The translations under genes and the position numbers were made by a program. From Planctomycetota bacterium (GTDB lineage: Bacteria > Planctomycetota > Brocadiia > Brocadiales > Bathyanammoxibiaceae), in the NCBI GenBank assembly GCA_016209685.1, contig JACQVQ010000013.1:166341-230340 (forward strand): 64,000 nt of DNA, read 5' to 3'. The first letter of the stretch is position 1. The number at the start of each line of letters is the position of its first letter. The notes beneath the pieces are model-generated. The model was given only the letters and a program-made list of their open reading frames with translations. It had not been told where the DNA came from and made no database searches. Positions 58,606 to 64,000 of this stretch are shown in pieces.

Positions 58606-59376
58606 ATGAAACTAGAAAAACACCCCCCCACCCCTGAAAAACTCCTCAAAAAAGAGGGCCGTGACATCCGCCAGATGTTCGCCTCCATTGCACCCACGTA
58701 TGACCTCCTGAACAGCCTGTTGAGCCTGGGCTTTGATGCACGATGGAGGAAGAGGGTGGTGGAACTGGTAGAATCCAGCCCCAATGCAAGGGTGCTGGAT
58801 CTGTGTACGGGGACGGCGGAGCTGGCCCTGACCTTTGCCCATAGACTAGACCCAAAGGGATGCGTAGTGGCCTCTGACTTCTGCTGGGAGATGCTGTCCC
58901 TGGCCCAGCCCAAACTGAAGAAGTATGGGGGCGGTTGTCCCGTTGCCCTGGTCCAGGCCGATGCCCTCTGCCTGCCCTTTCCAGACGAATCGTTTGACGT
59001 AGCCTCGGTGGCCTTCGGGATACGGAACGTATCCAATCTCACCCAGGGTCTGAAGGAGATGGTGAGGGTGGTTAAACCAGGGGGGAAGGTGGTTATACTG
59101 GAGTTTAGCCTCCCCGCGGGGCCTATTTTTGGTCGTCTATACAATTTCTATTTTAATACGCTACTCCCCTGGGTAGGTAACTCCATTTCAGCCGGGAGCG
59201 GCCCTGCCACCGCCTCAGGCAGACTCAGGGCCTATTCTTATCTGCCCGCCTCCGTAGTAAAGTTTGCCAGACCTGAAGAACTTAAAAGGGAGATGGAATC
59301 CTGCGGCCTCACGGAGGTAGAGTACCACCCCCTTACCCTGGGTATAGTTACTGTATACGCAGGCAAGAGGCCTTAG
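58606..59376 (+). CDS. ubiE: UbiE/MenG-type quinone C-methyltransferase
   Basis: 256 residues from ATG 58606; the frame is open to 58573 but that part lies in a repeat tail. Class I SAM fold with MFASIAPTYDLLNSLLSLG, VLDLCTGTAELAL, VQADALCLPFPDESFDVASVAFGIRN and RVVKPGGKVVILEFS. It methylates demethylmenaquinone or a related ring. A segment SAGSGPATASGRLR (about residues 193-206), just before the conserved AYSYLPASV, corresponds to repeat-like DNA (CCTCAGGCAGACTCAGGG) and looks inserted. Confidence 0.9.
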   Translation: MKLEKHPPTPEKLLKKEGRDIRQMFASIAPTYDLLNSLLSLGFDARWRKRVVELVESSPNARVLDLCTGTAELALTFAHRLDPKGCVVASDFCWEMLSLAQPKLKKYGGGCPVALVQADALCLPFPDESFDVASVAFGIRNVSNLTQGLKEMVRVVKPGGKVVILEFSLPAGPIFGRLYNFYFNTLLPWVGNSISAGSGPATASGRLRAYSYLPASVVKFARPEELKREMESCGLTEVEYHPLTLGIVTVYAGKRP

Positions 59377-59405
59377 GTTTAAGGGGGCAGGGGTTAGGGG
59401 GCAGA

Positions 59406-59462
59406 AGAATTGCGAATTTGGAATTGCGAATTTTTAAATCCGCAATCCGAAATCCGCAATTC
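59406..59462. repeat. AT-rich inverted repeat, GAATTGCGAATTTGG variant
   Basis: Two GAATTGCGAATTT units followed by complementary CCGCAATCCGAAATCCG, downstream of ubiE. A diverged member of the AT-rich palindrome class. Confidence 0.55.
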
Positions 59463-59520
59463 CTGGTTCCTATTCCCTACTCCCTATAATCTTACTCCAC
59501 AAAACCCCACCAAAAATTAC

Positions 59521-59549
59521 TTGACAAAAAAGCACACAGAGGTTAAAAT
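59521..59549 (+). promoter_or_regulatory. Strong sigma70-type promoter for the ABC transporter operon
   Basis: TTGACA (59521-59526), 17 bp and TAAAAT (59544-59549): six of six and five of six matches to consensus. The short ORF at 59592 starts about 35 bp after the expected transcription start. Confidence 0.7.
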
Positions 59550-59591
59550 TCTGCAATCTCTATTGACTTAGTAGATTTTATAGGAGATTTG

Positions 59592-59768
59592 ATGCCTGTG
59601 TATTTAATGGTGTCTGAAAAGGGCTTAGGGCAAGGGATACCCGAAAACCCAAGTTTTTTGGAGTTAAAGTCTATCACTACTATAGACTTACTTTTATGTC
59701 TGTGGTATCTACTGGAGGGGTACCAGTTGCCCACCAGTATTCGGTTAGTTGTGGAGGAAAGTCTGTGA
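59592..59768 (+). CDS. 58-residue leader ORF coupled to the ABC transporter ATPase
   Basis: Starts at ATG with AGGAG exactly 5 bp upstream and a consensus promoter just before it. It ends in a TGA that overlaps the GTG start of the next gene (GTGA, 59765-59768). The product (PVYLMVSEKGLGQGIPENPS, then SITTIDLLLCLWYLLEG) has a hydrophobic helix of about 12-14 residues in its second half and no recognised family. It is a good candidate for a small subunit or a translational-coupling leader. Confidence 0.65.
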   Translation: MPVYLMVSEKGLGQGIPENPSFLELKSITTIDLLLCLWYLLEGYQLPTSIRLVVEESL

Positions 59769-60712
59769 TTGATAAGAGTCCTCTTGTAGAGATGGATAAG
59801 GGGCCTAGCCCTGTCGGGGTGGCCCGCCGGGTCGCCCCTACTTTGAGTAGACCCATAAAACTCCGCCTGGCAGGGGTAAGCAAGGCCTTCAGGTCTGCCA
59901 ACGGCACTACTACCCTGGCCCTCCAGGACATAAACTTTGAGGTGAGGGAGGGGGAATTTGTCTGCATTTTAGGGCCTTCGGGATGTGGAAAGACGACCCT
60001 TCTAAATATCATCGCCGGGCTAGATAGGGCCGGCTGTGGGGACGTCCTCTGCAATGGCAGGAGGGTGAAGGGTCCCGGGATGGACCGTATAGTGATGTTC
60101 CAGGAGTCTGTCCTCTTCCCGTGGCTCACTGCCCGTAAAAATATTGAGATAGGCCTGAAGAGCAGGGGTCTTTCAAGAGAGGCCAGGAGGGTAAGGGCAA
60201 TGGACTTCCTCAGGCTGGTCCACCTTACCAAATTTGCAGACGCCCACCCCCATGAACTCTCCGGGGGCATGAGGCAGAGGGTGGCCCTGGCCAGGTCTCT
60301 GGCTATGGACCCGGAGATTCTACTCATGGACGAGCCCTTCACTGCCCTGGACGCCCAGACCCGGTGGATACTCCACTACGAACTACAGAACATTTGGGAA
60401 AAGACAGGCAAAACCGTTGTCTTTGTAACACACAACATCAGAGAGGCCGTTTGCCTGGCAGACAGGGTAATCGTCCTCTCCAGCAGGCCAGGGCGCATAA
60501 AACGTGAATATAAAATAGACCTACCCAGGCCCCGTGATGACGGCAGCGTAGAGGTGGCCGCCCTCTCCAGAGAAATCATGGAAATACTACGGGATGAGAT
60601 TGAGAAGGTAATGAAGGAAGAGCTGGATGAGGGCTCCTGTAAGGAGTGCGACGTCAAGTGTGTAGGAGTTACCCCTGACGGCCGACCGTCCAAAACAGTG
60701 GGGGCGGGGTAA
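59765..60712 (+). CDS. ABC transporter ATPase, nitrate/sulfonate/taurine type
   Basis: 315 residues from GTG 59765 (GGAGG 7 bp upstream; coupled to the short ORF). Walker A GPSGCGKTT (70-78), Q-loop MFQESVLFPW, signature LSGGMRQRVALARSLA, Walker B ILLMDEPFTALD and the H-loop VTHNIREA. The closest families are SsuB/TauB/NrtD. A Cys-rich C-terminal end (CKECDVKCVG) is unusual. The terminal VGAG and stop come from the palindrome at 60698. The substrate is unknown; no binding-protein gene is in the window. Confidence 0.87.
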   Translation: MIDKSPLVEMDKGPSPVGVARRVAPTLSRPIKLRLAGVSKAFRSANGTTTLALQDINFEVREGEFVCILGPSGCGKTTLLNIIAGLDRAGCGDVLCNGRRVKGPGMDRIVMFQESVLFPWLTARKNIEIGLKSRGLSREARRVRAMDFLRLVHLTKFADAHPHELSGGMRQRVALARSLAMDPEILLMDEPFTALDAQTRWILHYELQNIWEKTGKTVVFVTHNIREAVCLADRVIVLSSRPGRIKREYKIDLPRPRDDGSVEVAALSREIMEILRDEIEKVMKEELDEGSCKECDVKCVGVTPDGRPSKTVGAG

Positions 60713-60724
60713 CCCCGCCCCTAC
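60698..60724. repeat. 27-nt palindrome forming the end of the ABC ATPase gene
   Basis: GTGGGGGCGGGGT-A-ACCCCGCCCCTAC, one change from the copy at 54494-54520. The central TAA is the stop codon, so two unrelated proteins end in the same VGAG. Confidence 0.85.
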
Positions 60725-60747
60725 ATACCTAACATAAAGGGCAGAAC

Positions 60748-61608
60748 TTGGTTCCTCGCAAGACTACTCTACCAAAGAAGGGGTTGGCCCTGAACCCAGG
60801 AGGCTCAGGGCCAGCAAAGGCCCACACCAAAAAGCCCACTCCCTGGAAAAATTACCTAGCAAAATTCGGATTTTATGCGGGGATAGTGGGCATTTGGGAG
60901 CTTGTGTGCTTACTGCATATCTGGCCCCCTCATATCCTTCCCTCTCCAGTATCCGTCGCCCAGACACTATACACGGGGTTTGAGGACAAGAGCCTCCTCA
61001 TTGGCATTGGCGTAAGCATGCAGAGGCTTGTTATTGGATACTCTATATCTGTAGTCCTCGGGGTTACCATAGGTCTTTTCCTGGGAAGGATTAAATATCT
61101 GGAACATTCTTTAGGTTCAGCCGTCCTGGGCATACAGACCCTCCCCAGTATTTGCTGGGTGCCAGTGGCCACCCTCTGGTTTGGATCTGGCCAGGTGGCT
61201 ATAGCCTTTGTAGTTGTCATAGGCTCTCTCTTTGTTATTATCATTTCTACACAAGACGGTGTAAAGCATATACCTCCCCTCCTTGTCAAGAATGCCCGAC
61301 TGCTAGGGATTGAGGGATGGAGGCTTTACTGGGAAGTAATCCTCCCGGGCGCCCTCCCTGCCATCGTTACTGGTATGAAGCTGGGGTGGAGTTTTGCCTG
61401 GAGGTCCTTGATGGGAGCGGAACTACTCTTCGCAACGCTTGGTCTAGGCCACCTCCTCAACCAGGGAAGAGTCGCTAACGATACCAGCCTCCTCTTTGCC
61501 GTGATGGTAGTAATTGTGATCATTGGTCTCCTGGTAGACCACCTCATTTTTGCTACGGTAGAAAGAAGCATCAAGAGGCGATGGGGACTCCTTGTAGAAG
61601 AACACTAG
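60748..61608 (+). CDS. ABC transporter permease, nitrate/sulfonate/taurine type
   Basis: 286 residues. Six or so membrane helices and the EAA-like loop NARLLGIEGWRLYWEVILPGALPAIVTGMKLG, as in SsuC/TauC/NrtB permeases. It pairs with the upstream ATPase (35-bp gap). TTG start after AAAGGG. The first 30 residues (LNPGGSGPAKAH) include a GGCTCAGGGCC repeat fragment. Inner membrane. Confidence 0.87.
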   Translation: MVPRKTTLPKKGLALNPGGSGPAKAHTKKPTPWKNYLAKFGFYAGIVGIWELVCLLHIWPPHILPSPVSVAQTLYTGFEDKSLLIGIGVSMQRLVIGYSISVVLGVTIGLFLGRIKYLEHSLGSAVLGIQTLPSICWVPVATLWFGSGQVAIAFVVVIGSLFVIIISTQDGVKHIPPLLVKNARLLGIEGWRLYWEVILPGALPAIVTGMKLGWSFAWRSLMGAELLFATLGLGHLLNQGRVANDTSLLFAVMVVIVIIGLLVDHLIFATVERSIKRRWGLLVEEH

Positions 61609-61718
61609 AGGCAGTAAACAGTCCCTGCTAGTTCCTTGTCAAAAACCCTTTGACCCACCTGAAAAAGGCGATATAATCAATCAGGGAATAGGGGGTAGGG
61701 AGTAGGGAGTAGAAAACT

Positions 61719-61763
61719 AAAAATTGGAAATTGTAAATTGAAAATTTCAAATTTAAAATTTTC
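61719..61763. repeat. AT-rich palindromic repeat flanked by GGGTAGGGAG units
   Basis: AAAATTGGAAATTGTAAATT and complementary AATTTCAAATTTAAAATTT, with GGGGGTAGGGAGTAGGG before (61689-61712) and CCCCTACCCCCTAACCCC after (61776-61800). This is a nested pair of the two commonest simple repeats, just upstream of the tRNA. Confidence 0.65.
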
Positions 61764-61808
61764 CCCTGCTCACCGACCCCTACCCCCTACCCCCTAACCC
61801 CTAAACAC

Positions 61809-61881
61809 GGGCCCGTAGCTCAGTCGGCAGAGCAGCGGACTCATAATCCGTTGGTCGCAGGTTCAACCCCTGCCGGGCCCA
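61809..61881 (+). tRNA. tRNA with CAT anticodon (Met elongator or Ile2)
   Basis: 73-nt cloverleaf. The acceptor GGGCCCG pairs perfectly with CGGGCCC; D arm GCTC/GAGC; anticodon stem GCGGA/TCCGT with loop CTCATAA; T arm GCAGG/CCTGC with TTCAACC; discriminator A. No CCA is encoded. The perfect first acceptor pair excludes initiator tRNA. The ACTCATAATC loop and TTGGTCGC variable region are like E. coli ileX, so a lysidine-modified isoleucine tRNA is as likely as Met. Confidence 0.9.
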
Positions 61882-62053
61882 CTTGTGCCACAAGGACTTA
61901 CGTCAACGTTCCCTGTTTACACGCCTGAGCGTGTATTCCAGATTCTCGTCTGAGAGTACGTTAAGATGCCCGAACTCCCCAAAAGAAGAAAAGTCCTTCC
62001 ATCCTTGACCCTTTACGCTAACTATACCACTAAAAAAACCAATTACTTTCTGC

Positions 62054-62563
62054 TCAGGGGCACCACTCAATCCTGAAGGTCCTGCTCTTACCCTCCGGGT
62101 TAGTAATGATGACGACCTCCACTGGGTCCTTTGGGTCTCTCCACCACTCCACAGTCCAGTCCTTAACGCTGTAAGAGTTACCCTCTATTACCTTACCTCC
62201 TCCAGGTATGATGTCTCTCATATTACCATCCAGATTGCCCCGGAGTTTCCACTGTCTAACGTCTTTATCCTGGCCATCTTCCTTGTGCGTAATCAATATG
62301 TCCCCGTTCAGGTATGCCTTTACGGAGGGAGGTCCATGCTTGAGGCGCTTGGGGTCATGCACAAAATTGGCACCCGCCCTCCTCTTTGTATACTTCTCAA
62401 TCCCTGTGGGTACAATAGAGCCAAATGACTGGCCTGCCGATATCTTCCCATCGTAGTGCATGATGTTGACATCTGACCACTTCGGACGCACCCAGAAGTA
62501 AACGATAACAAACCCTATTGCTACTATGCCCAACAGCAGTAATCTCTTATTAGATGCAAGCAT
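62054..62563 (-). CDS. Small membrane-anchored protein, unknown
   Basis: 169 residues from ATG 62561-62563 (GGAGG about 11 bp upstream; a TTG at 62581 is in frame). One membrane helix (about 8-26, LLLLGIVAIGFVIVYFWV) then a soluble beta-rich domain (VKAYLNGDILITHK, WKLRGNLDGN, VEVVIITNPEGKSRTFRIEW). No family recognised. It lies 160 bp downstream of the YfhO-like gene on the same strand. Confidence 0.6.
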   Translation of the reverse strand: MLASNKRLLLLGIVAIGFVIVYFWVRPKWSDVNIMHYDGKISAGQSFGSIVPTGIEKYTKRRAGANFVHDPKRLKHGPPSVKAYLNGDILITHKEDGQDKDVRQWKLRGNLDGNMRDIIPGGGKVIEGNSYSVKDWTVEWWRDPKDPVEVVIITNPEGKSRTFRIEWCP

Positions 62564-62723
62564 ATCTAAATGAGCCTCCAATGGATACCGTCGTGTGCCA
62601 CCGTATATGGATAGTTGAGAATCCGCCTTAGGCGAGAAGTCCTGTTATCCTGCTATTTTAAGGTCTGTATTTTAGCCTATTGTGGACCTCTCGCAACTGG
62701 TCTAACACCTGGTACCCTGCAGG

Positions 62724-64000
62724 TTACTTCTCGCTATCGGACTTTGATTCCCAATACTGCAGGCGGATAAAAACAATCATGCCTAAACAAGCAAAAAGAC
62801 CTGCGTAGTAGGCGTACACGCCGTACCGGTAACTCCATGGGTCAAAAACGAACCGCACCAGGTGCTCACCCCTCCCCAAAAATACTGCCTTAAAGTTATA
62901 ATTGGCTACCTCAACCGGTACCTCTTTACCTCCATCAAATGCCTTCCAGTACTTGCTCCACCCGTCATTATAATACAGATACCCTTCTTCCTGATTTTTT
63001 ACCATAATCTCCAGTTCGTTGGGGGAGAAATGCCTGACCTCCAACTGGTAGCTCGGCGTGTGTAAGTAACTGCCAAGGTCTTTTCTTATCCGCCTTAGCC
63101 GGCCGTTATTACACTCAAGATATTTAGAATAGGCCTCTGTCACAAAAGGACCGTAACATGATGCATCCGGGAGCTGTTTCATGTCCAAAGACTTTCCTCT
63201 GGCGGGTACCTGGGTGGTTCCTTTACCCTCTAAGAACAGGTATTGGCCAAGGGTATGTGTATCGGCAGTCTCAAAATAGCTCAGGAGCTCTCTCTTTGGC
63301 ATTGTCTTAACCTTATTAGTGGGGAAAAAGTTGACTATGGGATAGACAATCCCGGAGAGGGCAAACTGGTTCTGCAAGGGGACGTTCGTCCATAAATCGT
63401 AATACCTCTTGGTGGAGAAGAAGTGGTGGTTATTACCTCTGGATAGGGCGCCTTTTACCATAAAAATGCTTTCGCTAAATGCCAGAGGCTCATGTTCCCC
63501 CTCCTCACTTCCAACAAAAGGGATTCTGAAGTACTCAAAGTCCTCATCGGGGTACGGTCGTCTTTCTCGCTCGGCAAGCAGTGGGCCCAGCCAATCCTCC
63601 CTGAGGACGTATCCCCTCAGGTGGTAATTATAATTGAACATATCGACGAATACCGTCAAAAACACCACAGCATAGAACACATTGAACACCTTCCTTGTAA
63701 CAAGCCGCCTTGAGTACAGGTAGGCAAAGACGGCGATGCCTATTAATATGACTATCCATATAAGTTCAGTAATTGAAACGTTCGGGACAACAGCATTTAT
63801 TAATACAATATTTATTAATACAATACCGGCGCAGATATTAATGACCTGAAAGTATTTTTCTCTAAAGAACGACGCAAATTCCTCAACGTTGAAGAACAAC
63901 TTCAAGGCCAGGCCCAAAAAGATGCATAAATACAGCAAGAAGAAGCCACTAAAGGTCTCCCTGACCTCTGCAGTCCCTAGCAGAGGGACCACCAGGTTGA
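62724..64000 (-). CDS. YfhO-like membrane protein, C-terminal part (partial)
   Basis: The frame is open through the right edge, so the N-terminus is outside the window. The visible 424 residues have four N-proximal membrane helices, a soluble domain, and the characteristic end YYNDGWSKYWKAFDGG, FKAVFLGRGEHLVRFVFDP and a last helix. This is the C-terminal region of YfhO/GT39-like polytopic proteins that modify cell-wall or lipid-linked glycans in some bacteria. The function in this organism is unknown. Confidence 0.8.
   Translation of the reverse strand, partial: NLVVPLLGTAEVRETFSGFFLLYLCIFLGLALKLFFNVEEFASFFREKYFQVINICAGIVLINIVLINAVVPNVSITELIWIVILIGIAVFAYLYSRRLVTRKVFNVFYAVVFLTVFVDMFNYNYHLRGYVLREDWLGPLLAERERRPYPDEDFEYFRIPFVGSEEGEHEPLAFSESIFMVKGALSRGNNHHFFSTKRYYDLWTNVPLQNQFALSGIVYPIVNFFPTNKVKTMPKRELLSYFETADTHTLGQYLFLEGKGTTQVPARGKSLDMKQLPDASCYGPFVTEAYSKYLECNNGRLRRIRKDLGSYLHTPSYQLEVRHFSPNELEIMVKNQEEGYLYYNDGWSKYWKAFDGGKEVPVEVANYNFKAVFLGRGEHLVRFVFDPWSYRYGVYAYYAGLFACLGMIVFIRLQYWESKSDSEK

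Noticed and set aside
59696-59764. ATG at 59696 as the start of the ABC ATPase
   Set aside because: It has no ribosome site and lies within the well-supported 58-residue ORF; the GTG at 59765 has GGAGG at 7 bp and a stop-start overlap.
61809-61881. tRNA as the attachment site of an integrated element
   Set aside because: No duplicated tRNA 3' end and no integrase gene occur in the following 2 kb.
1-64000. CRISPR array among the many palindromic repeats
   Set aside because: The repeats are dispersed, of several sequence families and not separated by regular unique spacers; no cas genes are present.

Overview
The window (64 kb, GC-rich apart from one AT-rich block) comes from the chromosome of a diderm bacterium with lipopolysaccharide (lpxK, gmhB, waaF, the end of an hldE/rfaE2-type gene), hopanoids (squalene-hopene cyclase, hpnH, hpnG) and probably menaquinone (UbiD- and UbiE-type genes). 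The N-terminal sequence of LpxK, the HNH protein and the many TTG/GTG starts fit Planctomycetota, perhaps a Brocadiales-like lineage. That placement is inference; no rRNA gene is present.

Layout. 1-7.4 kb: a mostly minus-strand run of leuB-like, HNH, lpxK, Cys-rich protein, gmhB, radical SAM and waaF, converging on the 3' end of hldE. 7.5-8.4 kb: a DUF3047 protein. 8.76-16.72 kb: an AT-rich island on the plus strand with a PLD-nuclease/helicase, an SMC/DndD-like ATPase, three small proteins, a radical SAM enzyme and a GHKL ATPase. This looks like an acquired, possibly undescribed, DNA-defence or DNA-modification system. 16.8-21.1 kb (minus): retropepsin-like protease, rluD, TPR protein, PHP phosphatase, exported TPR protein. 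21.5-26.5 kb: a DUF4175 giant and a peptidase-MA/TPR protein. 26.6-28.1 kb: hicBA plus a HEPN protein. 28.5-36.3 kb: pncB, nadE, metallo-hydrolase, amrS-type radical SAM, SAM hydrolase, orphan MNT nucleotidyltransferase, bioA. 36.3-42.4 kb (minus): broken four-helix-bundle gene, GGDEF/HD-GYP protein, hisB-hisC-hisD and a FlgT-like gene. 42.8-52.8 kb: GspF-N-like membrane protein, shc, exported carbonic-anhydrase-like protein, mazEF-like pair, hpnH coupled to a very large lipoprotein phosphodiesterase, hpnG. 52.9-61.6 kb: purE, mtnA, nadA, larE, ubiD-type and ubiE-type genes, and an ABC transporter preceded by a translationally coupled 58-residue ORF. 61.8-64 kb: a CAT-anticodon tRNA, a small membrane protein and the end of a YfhO-like protein cut by the window edge.

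The most pervasive feature is a set of short palindromic repeat families scattered between and inside genes. A 28-nt perfect palindrome with half-site GTAGGGGCACGTTG lies in frame inside at least four unrelated conserved proteins. Related 27-58 nt palindromes interrupt lpxK, supply signal-peptide codons, or supply stop codons. Three-arm palindromes and about 131-171 bp MITE-like elements with terminal inverted repeats occur between genes, and at two loci the inserted segment is bracketed by 24-bp or 43-bp near-perfect direct repeats. This resembles the in-frame palindromic elements known from Rickettsia, but the sequence family here is different.

The genes form recognisable pathways: ADP-heptose and lipid A assembly; NAD synthesis (nadA, pncB, nadE, the last lacking the usual glutaminase cysteine); histidine synthesis; hopene to adenosyl- and ribosyl-hopane; and quinone ring decarboxylation and methylation. 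Three toxin-antitoxin-like or HEPN/MNT loci and the AT-rich island form the accessory, defence-like content.
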